A stretch of 64,000 bases of DNA from Trichoderma breve (taxonomy: Eukaryota > Ascomycota > Sordariomycetes > Hypocreales > Hypocreaceae), in assembly GCF_028502605.1 (NCBI RefSeq), contig NC_079235.1, forward strand, positions 682,001-746,000. The letters are read 5' to 3'. Numbering within the stretch: the stretch's first letter is position 1; the number at the start of each line of letters is the position of its first letter. The notes beneath the pieces were generated by a model. The model was not told where the DNA came from and did no database searches. It saw nothing but the letters and a program-made list of their open reading frames with translations. This document shows, piece by piece, positions 13,401 to 25,357 of this stretch. Made by a program: the position numbers and the translations under genes.

Positions 13401-14303
13401 AGAGAAGCGAGGTGGACGATGATACCCCTACTTATACTAATTGCCTATTCTGAGGGCCTTAGATAATATGCGCATCTCGTTAAAGAAACAACATGGGCAC
13501 GTGGGTATTCATAGTTAGGATCCTGATAGTGGTGCACGTGTAAATGATTCGGGGTCTTGTAGCACAATACTTCGACGTATCATCTATCCAGCAGGGATTC
13601 ATGCGTCATGCGGTGCAATTTCGTTATTGTCCCTCGTTTCACTGCATAGCAGAAAAGATCACGACATTGCATCTGATGTTTGTAGGGTAGCAGAAAACGC
13701 ATTAGAGTAGCATCATTATCACGTCTTCAACTATTCGAGATTGACTGCAAATTCAAGGGATAAAGCTGTATACCAAAGATTATTTGCAGCACCTAAGTCG
13801 AATTTATAGATCGAGATAGCAGCGCCATATGTATTTGCCGAGTTGTTGGCCAAGGTATGCATCGTACACAGACAGACAAACAACATTTGAGTGTCATTAC
13901 AAGCTGGCCAAACCTAGAGTCAGCCACGCATTTATGCAGATACTAGATCTCTACTGTGCGGCTAAACGGTCGATCGGCCCTAGACGGCTCCAGACTCTTT
14001 AGTGCTCAGGCTAGACAATTAAGAGAAAACGCCTATTCACAGTAGACGCCGGTTCATGGAGGTTTTCTACCTCTCAAGACGCGCCGCTTCCCACCTCTAT
14101 TTTTACTATTATCTGCTTCCCCGCAAAAAGCTATTCCATCAGTTACGAACGTCTGTGTGGGCCACCGGTTGATGTGACTTCGGTTTCGTTCCTTTGTCTA
14201 CCTAGTCAACTACTTACCAATTTACAAACCCGTGGAGAAGACGCGGTTGGTCAAGAGTAAGGGCACCTCAATTCATCACATTTGTGAATACCATCGAGAG
14301 CCA
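10484..14303. other. Large AT-rich intergenic region between divergent genes
   Basis: 3.8 kb between the subtilisin (minus) and the first Zn2Cys6 regulator (plus). Both ends are promoters. Inside are only short open frames (for example 12562-12852 minus, 96 codons) without domain-like sequence. I see no transposase, terminal repeats or tRNA. It could hide degenerate sequence or a non-coding RNA, but nothing readable supports either. Confidence 0.45.
10622..10629 (-). promoter_or_regulatory. TATA element of the subtilisin gene
   Basis: CATAAATA on the minus strand about 140 bp upstream of the subtilisin ATG at 10483, consistent with a core promoter. Confidence 0.4.
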
Positions 14304-16471
14304 ATGCCTCGAGCATTGAATATAGCAGGTAAGCGCTGGGTGGTCGAACAAGACGCTAGGTTCGGCCCATTCCTTTGCTCCTTTGCATTTGAGTGTGTAC
14401 ATACATGTATCCTGATATGCGTACTGTCGCGTATGCAACAGTGTGTGTGTGTGGACATGTTATCTTTACATCGACTCCCCTGCTTCCAGACCCTGCCGCT
14501 GTTACTCTTACTGACCTTGTGGTATCACAGCCTGGTAAGCAATGATTCTTTCAGACTATTGACGCCAGTGTCTAATCATATCTGCCGTCGGTTTCTGCTT
14601 AACAGCGATACGTGCAGGCAGCGCAAAGTAAAATGTGAGTAGCACTGGATTCTGTCAGACCCCCAGGGCTGCCTATACACCCCTAGCTTTCAGAATATTT
14701 GCTCGCCCTCGTTATACACGCCATTGGAATGACTGACATGTGCCCCTTTTTCTGGCAGGCGACGAGGCAACCCCCATTTGTGGCCAATGCACAAGGTCAA
14801 GGAGATACTGCGCGCGTCCACAAAAGTCATCTAGATGGTTGGCATATCATCATCCATCTGAACCAGCCGCTGCTGCTGTTAATGGTGCGTTTGGACTATA
14901 CTCAGGTCTTTTATATTTTCTCAAAACTCCCTTGCTACATCTCCCCGCAATTTCCCGCCTTCCCGGATCTCAAATATCTCACCCTCCGGGCTAACTGAGC
15001 CGCTACATTCCGTAGGGGCCGCTGGAAGAACCAGATTTCCATCTCCCGAGAGTCCCCGAGATGCTCTTGAGCTGCCAGATGTGGCTTGGTATTTTCACAA
15101 CTACATCACGGAGCTGGCAAAATGGTACGACCTTGGAGATGCCTTGCGTCAATTCGCCACAAAGGTGCCGGAGCTGGCACTTGACGAGCCACTCCTTTTC
15201 AGCGCCGTGATTGCATTATCAGCTGAGCACCTGTGCCAGACAACGGGGCCCAAGATTGCAAGGGAAATGGCTGGATTCTACCACAGCCGTTGTGTCGCCT
15301 ACCTCATCAAACTGGATGAAAAGAGCGAGTTGCTGACGAATGGCGTCGCGCTAGCAGCGGCCTGCTTGTTGCGGTCGTACGAGATTCTCGATGGTGAGCC
15401 AAGAGAATCCATTGAACCAGATGCAATTGGGGGTTCCAGAACCCAAGCTAACATGGATCAGAGGACATTGACCCCAACAGACATCTCAGAGGCGCATACT
15501 CGCTGGCATCATGTGAAGGCTCCATTGCAGGGAGCCCCCCGGAAAGCCTCCTCGCCGCTGGATTTTGGAACTACCTTCGGGAAGACATCACTTTTAGCTT
15601 GTTTGAGGGCTGTCCGTTGAAGATGGACGTGACTGGACCCGCCGCTCCGAGATTGACGAATGGCCACGACCAACTCCACTCCATTTCACTCATACTTGGC
15701 CGGATCATCAATAAGGCCTTTAGCTATCAAATCTCAGCAATTGAGTGGCGGCAATTCGTTGGCATGGTACACGCCTGGCTTGATGAGATTCCACAGCACG
15801 TCAAACCATTCTCCAGAGGCCGGTTTGTGACTTTGTCAACGGTTGGCGAACTGCCCAGCTTCTGGTTTCTCCAAGACTTTCACGGTATGTTGCCTATTAT
15901 AAGCCTTCTCTGCTGCTGTAGGCTCTGCGTTACTGATAGTCGGCTTTGCTTTGCATTTAGCATCTGCGAGGCAATATGCTCTTGTCTCGCTCTCGATTCT
16001 CGCCGTATTCGCACCGCCAGACCAGCTTTCATTACTCCATTCAGTGGCAAACGATGTCGGCATTGTCGGCCATGAAACAAGCAAGGAAGAGCTGCTAGAT
16101 GCTTATGCTCTCGAGATTTGTGGGATCGCCTTCACAACCAACATACCTTCGGTGATTGTCAACTCTTTCGGCCCTATTGCCTACTGTAAGTCGCCCGCCA
16201 CAAAATCCATATCCCGCCCCTCGTTCTCCATCTGACGATGCAAAACTTCTTAGGCGGCAAGTTCATACGGTCCGAACAAGCCAGACAAGAAGTCATCCGC
16301 CGCCTAGCAGCGTGTAAACGGCCTGTCGGGTGGCCCGTCGAACGCCTGATCTCCAGCCTCAAGAACTCATGGGCAGCAGCAGGACTCCCCGAGCTGGAAT
16401 CTCCAACTTTTTCTGGGGAAGCGGGGCCGAGTCCGGGTCTGCTTAGCGACATGTCCCCCGCTTCGTATTAA
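14304..16471 (+). CDS. Zn2Cys6 transcription factor (Fungal_trans_2-like) with a 4-nt micro-exon
   Basis: Probable nuclear regulator of 475 aa, in eight exons: 14304-14328, 14531-14534, 14606-14634, 14759-14884, 15016-15393, 15462-15884, 15961-16185 and 16254-16471. All junctions are GT-AG and keep frame. Exons 1-4 join to give MPRALNIA followed by the zinc cluster CDTCRQRKVKC...CGQC...C, spaced C-x2-C-x6-C-x6-C-x2-C-x6-C at residues 10-37. The first Cys codon spans the junction of the 4-nt exon and exon 3. The following region (WYFHNYITELAKW, FSAVIALSAEHLC) resembles the Fungal_trans_2 regulatory domain. It ends 197 bp before the same-strand dioxygenase and may regulate it, which is inference. 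Later exons are firm. The first two rest on frame and motif logic. Confidence 0.82.
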
Positions 16472-16549
16472 TCCAAGTGAGAAAGATATCCCGAGCTCGG
16501 GTTTCAGTATAGCATCACTTACTGCGGCCCCATGACTAGGAAGGGAGGG

Positions 16550-16557
16550 TATAAAAG
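16550..16557 (+). promoter_or_regulatory. TATA element of the dioxygenase gene
   Basis: TATAAAAG on the plus strand, 112 bp before the ATG at 16669. It lies in the short gap after the regulator's stop codon, so the dioxygenase has its own promoter despite the tight spacing. Confidence 0.6.
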
Positions 16558-16668
16558 TGTAAATCTTTGCATCAATGCATGAGCGCCTTATCTTTTTTCA
16601 AGCCCTTATTAAATTGATTTATATCAGAAAACTGCCTGCTATCAGATACCACCCATCACAAAGTTACG

Positions 16669-17749
16669 ATGCTGGCAGTCCGATTTCGAGCGCCTCGACT
16701 CATCAGTCGGGGTCTGGCGACAGTTGCTTCCGCAACAAAGGCTTCACCAGCTCCCGGTCTTCACTGGCCTGCTGTGGTACGCCCAAGTGCCAGCGAGATA
16801 AAAAATGCCAGGCTTGACGAGCGCAACCTTGAAAAAGCCGTGCGACACATCCATCAAGATGGTCTTGTGGTGATTGATGATGTCGTACCGCATGAGGACA
16901 TTGACAGTCTCAACGCCAAAATGGTCCAAGATGCCCGCGTGCTTCAGAACATGGGCGAAAAGGGGCCATTCAACTACAACCAGGGAAACTTGCAGCAAGA
17001 TGCGCCCCCCGTCGCTGAGTTCTTTTACCCATCAATATTCACGAGTAAGACATACGCCTTTACAAGACTGGGCCCGCGAAGCAGCGCCTTCTAACCGTTC
17101 ATTCTTCTATACAGATACGGTTGCTACTCAAGTCACTTCAGCCGTCCTCGGCCCTCGACCCAAGTGGACGTTTTGCTCTGCCAATTCGGCCATGCCTCCC
17201 CTCCCCGGCGCCTCTCCTCAGCGACAGCCGGTGCACTCAGATGCCGATTTCGCTCACCCAGCACACCCATTCGCTCTTGTTGTCAACGTACCTCTGGTAA
17301 CAATGACACCGGAGAATGGCTCGACCGAGCTCTGGTTGGGAACACACAAGACAGACATTTCTTTTCAAGAAGGCGCTCATGGAGAGCGAGCAAGTGGTCG
17401 AATCAAAGAGAACTTCTTGCGTGAGCGTGAGGCTGTCCGCCCACCCATCCAACCCATCGTGAAGAAGGGATCAGTCGTGTTGCGAGACCTCAGACTGTGG
17501 CATGCTGGTATGCCCAACCCATCTGATCAGGTCCGGATCATGCTCGCCATGATCCATTTCGCCCCATGGTACCGGAATCCCATGAAGTTGCAGTTCGGAG
17601 ACAACATGAAACCAATCTTGGAAAAGCTCGATCAAGAGGGCAAGTTGGGCCTTGAAGTTCCCATTGATTGGGTTAGCTCTGAGAAGGCGATGAAGACGTA
17701 TCTGAACCGTGGTTTCGGGAACAGCTATGATTTTAACCAGGCTCCATGA
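16669..17749 (+). CDS. Phytanoyl-CoA dioxygenase-like Fe(II)/2-oxoglutarate oxygenase
   Basis: Two exons, 16669-17044 and 17115-17749, with a 70-bp intron, giving 336 aa. The PhyH fold is suggested by HSDAD (HxD iron ligands), NVPLVTMTPENGSTELWLGTH and a distal LWHAGMPN His, followed by an Arg-containing strand (DQVRIMLAMIHFAPW) suited to 2-oxoglutarate binding. The Arg/Ser/Ala-rich, acid-free N-terminus (MLAVRFRAPRLISRGLATVA) looks like a mitochondrial presequence. The family hydroxylates fatty acyl-CoAs or, in fungi, diverse secondary substrates, and the substrate here is unknown. It follows the Zn2Cys6 regulator on the same strand and converges on the permease. Confidence 0.9.
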
Positions 17750-18134
17750 GCACGCTAATTCGGCTCACGCTGTATTCATGTAATTAGCCTATGTACAAAT
17801 CCTGTAATATATTAGTATCGTATCTTTCTAGAATGGACAACAGTGGCGGCGCACAGTGATAGCCGTTTAAGCGGCTGGACCTGCGCTAATAATGCACAGT
17901 TGATAATAGCTTCACAGTAGCTTGGTGGTAAGAGGGCGCAGCCGATATTATTTACCAGTTACCGCTTCACATTCCAGAGGACCTTGTAGGCAAGGCCAGC
18001 CGGGCTCTTATACCGTGAAACTATCCACGTCCACAATATCGAGAATCAGTGAACATAGGCAGATATATCATGAATATTTCATTAAGATGGCAAATAAATT
18101 ACATGTAAACGACCCCTCTACTATATTGCCCGAC
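17750..18134. other. 3' intergenic region between convergent genes
   Basis: About 385 bp holding the 3' ends of the dioxygenase and the permease. I see nothing else in it. Confidence 0.5.
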
Positions 18135-19811
18135 TTAGGCAATCCAGAACCAGATCCTCTCCAGGAAATTACGTGGCACTGGCTTGACCCACGTGGATTC
18201 CAGTCTATCGATCTCGGCTTTTCCTGACCAGAGATCCATCTCTGCCAATCCAACAAACTTTGTCTTCTTGACAAGTTTGTAACCGAAAAACAAGCACAAG
18301 AAGATGGGAATGTCGATATATGGTGGGATAAACGACTTGGCACTAAATCGGCCAGGGAAGAAGCAGTCAAATCCATTGAAGAATGCAATAACAAGACAAA
18401 AGACGATGGAAAAGTAGCCCAAAAATGGCTGGAATGGAGCCTTGAATGGTAGGGTATCACGGTCGATGCCGTTGTATCTGAGCGCGTAGTAGAAGCGGAG
18501 GTACATGAAAGACACGCTGGCCCAAACGATGAGCGTGCTGACAGCACTTAGGTTGCTGATCCAGAAGAAAACCTCGGCAGACTGATTGTTGACGTTCAAG
18601 TATACGAGGCAGCTCAGGGCCGTGGTCAAGGCCACACAGGCATAGGGCACACCAAACTTCTCATACTTGAGAATTGCAGGGGCTTTGCCGTCCAAGGCAG
18701 CCGAATAGAGGACTCTGGTGGAAGCATAGAAGAAGGAGTTGCCAGCTGACCAGGCAGAAGAGAGAACAACTGCGTTGATAATATGCGGAAGGACTTTGAT
18801 TCCGGCATTCTTGATCGCAATAACGAACGGGCTGGCACCGGCACCCGGAGCAGAGCTGTTGATAGCATTCAGGAGGGAGGGATCCTCAGATGAGACACAA
18901 AGGCCAACGAGGAAGATTGAAAGGACGTAAAAGATGAGGATACGCCAAAACACTCGTCGAACGGAGCGCTTAATGTTTCGTCGCGGATCCTGAGTCTCAC
19001 CCGAAGCAACCACCACAATCTCACTACCACCATAGGCAAATGTGGCTGAGATAAAGACCTTGAAGAAAGCAAGGAAGCGCCCTAACGCGCCATCTTCCAG
19101 GTAAGTATTCATCGGGCCAGGATGATTCCAATATCGGAAGCCGATTCTATCACCTGATGGAGACCCGCCCAAAGTGATGATAAACATGAGGAGGATTAAG
19201 CCAACGATGGTAGTCAACTTGATGGCGCCAAACGCAAACTCGGCTTCTCCGTAAATGCGTACCGGCAAGCAGTTAATGATGACCATGGCAGCAAAGAAAA
19301 CAGTGATGAGCGCAGCCTTGGGCACATCGTTTGGCCAAAAGTCGACAATGATGGCGCAAGCAGACACCTCAATGGGCACACCAATAGCAAACTGATACCA
19401 ATAATTCCATCCCAGCGTGAATCCAAGCGCCGGATCGACAAATCGTGAAGCAAAAACTGGCACTGCACCTGGAATCGGTAACCAGGCTGCCATCTCACCC
19501 AGACTGTTGATCACACAGTAGAGGTTGAAGCCCGTGATGATGTAGCATATAAACGCAGAGAGCGGGCCCGCCAAAGAGAGGACTTGTCCGCTACCAACAA
19601 AGAGGCCTGTGCCAATAGCTCCAGAAAGAGCAAGGAACTGAACGTGACGAGCTTTAAGTCTACGATCAAGAGTGCCGATATGCTGTTGCTCGTTTTCCGC
19701 TTTTTGAGTATCATAGTTGTCGAAGGCGCTGACGGGAGCAGCAGCAACGGAGATGGTATCTTGGGCTTCGACATCGCCGCCGTATGGCGAAGGCTCTGCC
19801 TTTTTGGCCAT
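18135..19811 (-). CDS. Amino-acid permease (APC superfamily, fungal YAT type)
   Basis: Plasma-membrane amino-acid/proton symporter. Single exon, 558 aa from the ATG at 19811. The frame is open further upstream but crosses the TATA element, so the internal start is preferred. A polar N-terminal tail (~50 residues) precedes twelve hydrophobic segments. Segment 1 carries the hallmark ARHVQFLALSGAIGTGLFVGSG, and GEMAAWLPIPGA follows. FAYGGSEIVVVASGETQDPRRNIKR matches the conserved loop of the YAT family. The C-terminal tail ends in VPRNFLERIWFWIA, as in Gap1/Agp-like permeases. Substrate range cannot be read. Confidence 0.95.
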   Translation of the reverse strand: MAKKAEPSPYGGDVEAQDTISVAAAPVSAFDNYDTQKAENEQQHIGTLDRRLKARHVQFLALSGAIGTGLFVGSGQVLSLAGPLSAFICYIITGFNLYCVINSLGEMAAWLPIPGAVPVFASRFVDPALGFTLGWNYWYQFAIGVPIEVSACAIIVDFWPNDVPKAALITVFFAAMVIINCLPVRIYGEAEFAFGAIKLTTIVGLILLMFIITLGGSPSGDRIGFRYWNHPGPMNTYLEDGALGRFLAFFKVFISATFAYGGSEIVVVASGETQDPRRNIKRSVRRVFWRILIFYVLSIFLVGLCVSSEDPSLLNAINSSAPGAGASPFVIAIKNAGIKVLPHIINAVVLSSAWSAGNSFFYASTRVLYSAALDGKAPAILKYEKFGVPYACVALTTALSCLVYLNVNNQSAEVFFWISNLSAVSTLIVWASVSFMYLRFYYALRYNGIDRDTLPFKAPFQPFLGYFSIVFCLVIAFFNGFDCFFPGRFSAKSFIPPYIDIPIFLCLFFGYKLVKKTKFVGLAEMDLWSGKAEIDRLESTWVKPVPRNFLERIWFWIA

Positions 19812-20735
19812 GTTTTGCGAGGCCGGTCTCGGAAAACGGCAAAGAATTCTCAAGATGGAGCTTTGAAGTTGGATCTTGGAACGATGGATCGACAATGCTG
19901 GGGATACAATATATATAGGCAATACTATATGCACAGAGACTTACACGAAGGATGCATGCGCGCAGAGACCACGTTCAGATCCAACCCGTAATCGGAGACC
20001 TTTATCAGCTCTAAACACAAATCTCGCCTATCAATGCGTAAGATCTTCACATCGGCCAACTCATGTAACCTCAGAATGCGGGCTATCGTCGTCGTCCCTC
20101 ACATGTTCTCTGCTTCCCCGCAATCTGATGGTACATAAGCGTAGCTCTCTAGATTAGAGACACTGAACAAGGCACCGCGCTTAAAAGCTTCGTATAAGCT
20201 GGTGGCTCACTGCGCTAGACCAAAATTCCCCCGCGGAAAGTCTTTTCCTCAATTTCCCCGAGTCTCGTTTATTGTACTAAAATGCTTGGAAACACGTTCA
20301 TGCATCAACCATGGAGTCAAAGCAGGAAAGGTGGCGGGCGACACAGCTGCACGATTGTGGTTATCCGGGGTATATCAGGTAACATAGGCCAGCCTACGTG
20401 GGGGAATGAATAGCCATTTTGTGGACCAGCAACAGAAGAGGAGGAGTCAGCACTTGGCCGATCAATTTGGAGCCATGGCCATGCCGTTCTCGGGCTGTAG
20501 ATTGCAGATCCACCGTCCGGTTGAATTACTCGGGCTTCGGTTCAGTGCGGCCGAGTAGGTTGTTATTTGCTCGTTTGAAAGCCGTCTCGTGGGTACCGAT
20601 ATCGTAGCATGTCGCTCACGGTATCAGATGATTGGCTGACTGCATACTAGTACCATAAGGAGGAGCAAGTAGTAGATGCATTCAATTATTTGAACTAAAT
20701 AGTATATACTAACTGCACTTTGCAACACGTTTGCA
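19812..20735. other. Permease promoter and Cel12A 3' flank
   Basis: About 0.9 kb. The permease promoter occupies the left part. The remainder carries no protein-like frame above 62 codons and no recognisable RNA. Confidence 0.5.
19910..19917 (-). promoter_or_regulatory. TATA element of the permease gene
   Basis: TATATATA about 99 bp upstream of the chosen ATG at 19811, which supports that start over the longer open frame. Confidence 0.55.
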
Positions 20736-22409
<1,674 letters not shown>

Positions 22410-22628
22410 TTACCCTGGCTTTGCTCCGAGTGGCCGCATCGAATGCAACAGTTTGCGCATATTATTCCGAAGTACTTCTAAAGGATTGGAATATCTCCTT
22501 AACATGGAATTAGCCATTGAGAGGATAGCAATAATCTCATGAACCAGCTTTGCAACCTGTTGCTCCAGGTCCAACTCGCGGCGCTCTAGCTGACGGCGCA
22601 CAGCTTCAATCTCGAAAGCCTCGCTCAT
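22410..22628 (-). CDS. Possible small helical protein, unknown
   Basis: A 72-codon frame from the ATG at 22628. It begins MSEAFEIEAVRRQLERREL and is strongly helical and charged, with heptad-like Leu/Val spacing through residue ~40 and a basic C-terminus. It could be a small coiled-coil protein or the first exon of a larger gene. No family is recognised and it may be chance. Confidence 0.3.
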   Translation of the reverse strand: MSEAFEIEAVRRQLERRELDLEQQVAKLVHEIIAILSMANSMLRRYSNPLEVLRNNMRKLLHSMRPLGAKPG

Positions 22629-22887
22629 GGTGTATGAAGCAACTTCCTACTCTATTGATGTATTGGCTACTGTTTATGCCAAGCCGTTGCGTGACTGTCA
22701 CCCACAATCCTCCTATTTCACAAACAGGCATACTCAAGGCACACTACCTGGCCAAGAGCGGCAATACAGCGCTTACAATAGCCAGAATATCATTACTACC
22801 ACACAATTACGACATTAATCTTAGAGTCAATTTGAGGCTAATAGCTTAAAAATATGGGGAATATCTTGCCTTCTAGGCTATATACCA

Positions 22888-23568
22888 TTATTTCAGGCTG
22901 TGCAGATTTGCTATACTTTCGGCATCAATACGCTCGTGCATATAGAGGAATAGTCTCTCGAGATCTACATGCAATTCGCAACAAGCTGGTCTCACACGCA
23001 CATCAAATTGATATATAACTATATAGCCATCTATGTATCCCACAGATTCTCTAAAAAGACCACTGGCTGAGGCGAGAAAGAAAGAAGAGATCCTGATGAA
23101 GAATGAGAGATCCCTTTCTGTGAGTTCTTTGGGCTTGCTTTTTGTAAGCAGGTTGTCAATTATTGAATACAAGCGACAAAAATGTGGAAACCATATGTTC
23201 TTCGAATAGTAAGGTCTGAAATGCTGTTAGTTTATATGTAAGTTGGATGCGGTAGTCCAAATCTTTTCCGGAACACCACACTTGAGTAGTAGTAGCGTTT
23301 GCGCTTTGGGCACGATGAAGATTTACTAAAATAGTGGTTACAAAAGACATGCAGCGATCTAATTGAGGGAAACATACAGGTCTTGACAGTGATTAACGAT
23401 TTGATCAAATGGTAGTTGACGAGATGTGGTAAGAAAACGATGAACGTGGTGTTGCCCAATGCCTAGTCGAGATTCGTGAAAAGCACATGATGTTTGGCAA
23501 TCGTAATAGGAGGCCCTCATAGAATTGTTGACAATATGTATAAGAAATGCCTGCGTAATTTCGGACGA
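22888..23568 (-). CDS. Candidate multi-exon gene, unknown product
   Basis: Three minus-strand frames look protein-like and sit in the right order. The first is 23568-23378, starting MSSEITQAFLIHIVNN and ending before a GTATGT donor. The second begins near 23325 after a TTTTAG acceptor. The last ends at the stop near 22888 and includes NIWFPHFCRLYSIIDNLL and LTERDLSFFIRISSFFLAS. A CTAAC branch site followed by a TTTCAG acceptor precedes the last exon. The donor of the second intron is uncertain (weak GTGTTC or GTTCCG), so I cannot give one firm model. No family is recognised. It could also be a decaying gene. Confidence 0.32.
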
Positions 23569-23841
23569 CATCAATGGCCGTTGGTGGAACAAGGTACGAT
23601 CGGATCGCGCGCCTAGATCGCCGCCGTTTTATGTATCCGATGAGCCTACGACATCACAAGCAGCTTTTATCCCTACCATTGAATCAAATTTCTTATGTAG
23701 AAACAAGTAGTGAAGGTGAGTTTGAACGAATGTAGGACCGAGAAGTTTGTATTAGAGCAAAATTGCTAGTGTATGTTTATCTACAATAAGAGATAATCTC
23801 ACCGTCAACCAGTGAATCGACACTAGAGCTACGCTCATGCT

Positions 23842-24175
23842 TTACTGCAAACCACCCTTGCGGCCCGCCTCTTGAGCTTTCTTGCTTCCGGGCTCAAAAG
23901 ATCCTCCAGAGGTCTGGCCGCCCTTGGACGCAATTTCGCGCTGCAAGAGTTGAGTCAGTCACAATGTCTTTCCACTTTGTCTCGAGTGCTAACAAACCTG
24001 CTTGTCAGGATCCATGGAAGCAAAGCCGCCCTGGTGACTCGCCTGTCCACCCTTGGATGCAATCGATTGCACTTCCTCCTTGGGGCTAACAACAATTAGC
24101 CAATGATATACTTTTGAAACCGTTTTTGATATCATACCGGTTGGCAAAGTTTCCGGGGTTAGTGTTGTCCGCCAT
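23842..24175 (-). CDS. con-10: Conidiation-specific protein 10 homologue (KGG-repeat stress protein)
   Basis: Small hydrophilic protein of the con-10/KGG family, which is induced during conidiation, light exposure or stress. Minus-strand exons are 24175-24138, 24085-23998 and 23940-23842, with short introns (52 and 57 bp), giving 74 aa. The N-terminus MADNTNPGNFANRPKEE and two ASKGGQ-type repeats (SIASKGGQASHQGGFASMDP, IASKGGQTSGGSFEPG) plus a final GRKGG match Neurospora con-10. The exons are so short that an ORF scan misses the gene. Its molecular function is unresolved, and a LEA-like protective role has been suggested for the family. Confidence 0.94.
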
Positions 24176-25357
24176 GGTGTCTGTGTGCGCTTAGGTTGCT
24201 GTTGTAAACTGTATTCAATGAGTTGCTGATAGGAAGCACGACCAAATGGAAACCATTGGAGAAAGTAAGGTATTTATACTTGATCTCCTCCACTTTTGAC
24301 TTCCAATATTGTACACTCTTTGCTTTCTCCCTCTTTCCTTTTCTCGGAGACATCGAGTGACTGTCGTCATTGGGTCTTGCTGATTTACCTCTGAGGTCAC
24401 TCCCATGTGATTCCGACTCTCGGTCGGCAGCAGTCAAAAGCACAATCAGCCGCCACAAACAATCAATTACAATGGATTTTAATCATTCAATTGTCAATTA
24501 TTCGACATCATGACGTATATACTCAATGTTGATGATGCTGACAGTATTCGTTGCCCTCCTCTTCCGGGGGGCCGCTACAATCACCATCTCTCCCCACAAT
24601 TGATCCATACTGTGCTGCTTCTAGATTCACTGTAAGAATCCGTCATAGTTCTTCGATTTGGTTATTGATTCGGAGCTACCTAGGCGAGAATACATTGTGG
24701 CACAAGTAACTATAAGTCCATTGTGATAGAGACGTGCAGTTAACCATCAGGGTTGCTGTGGATATGTATCCATGACGCCAGAGGTGGCTTTAATACATGG
24801 ATATTGTAGGATCCTAAATGATGTAGGCTCTCGGGGCAGAGACCCAACGTATAAAGTAAAATTGGAAAACTAGAAGCTCATAGACGGAGAGCCTCCGATT
24901 AATTACATCATCGGCACACTTTAAGTTGTAAAGACATGTTTAAGGCAAAGCACAATTGGCAGTGGAATATTGCCGGGTAGTAAGAATTGGTTGTGCTAAC
25001 TCGTAGTGTATTCGGTGGTTAACTTGTACTCCGTATCGCAGACGCACTTAATCGGGCTCTCATCTGGTTATTAGATACCAATGTCAGTAAGAAAAGGGAT
25101 ATCCGGCTACGTATGCACCATCTAATATACTGCTACAGAGATGGTCAATTGTGAATAACATTGCACTAGCTAAATGGGCGACCATATAACGGACGCTGTT
25201 CTCTGGCGGTAATGAATGTTGAAAAGATGCTGACTAATAGCGTGAAATCAGCCGGCAATAGACAATGCGAACGAAAAATCGGATAAAAATCAATTCGTTG
25301 CATTTTCCATTAGCTCCCCCTTCTGATGAACTCCTTGGATATGAGTCTTCTTGGGCA
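24176..25357. other. Divergent promoter region between con-10 and the YwbE-domain gene
   Basis: About 1.2 kb. The con-10 core promoter is near 24271. The rest is AT-rich with no supported gene. Confidence 0.5.
24271..24278 (-). promoter_or_regulatory. TATA element of con-10
   Basis: TATAAATA on the minus strand, 96 bp before the con-10 ATG at 24175. Confidence 0.6.

Noticed and set aside
10484..14303. A transposon relic in the AT-rich gap
   Set aside because: No terminal repeats, target duplication or transposase-like frame could be seen.
17920..17990. A D-arm-like stretch suggesting a tRNA
   Set aside because: No matching T-loop or acceptor stem downstream.
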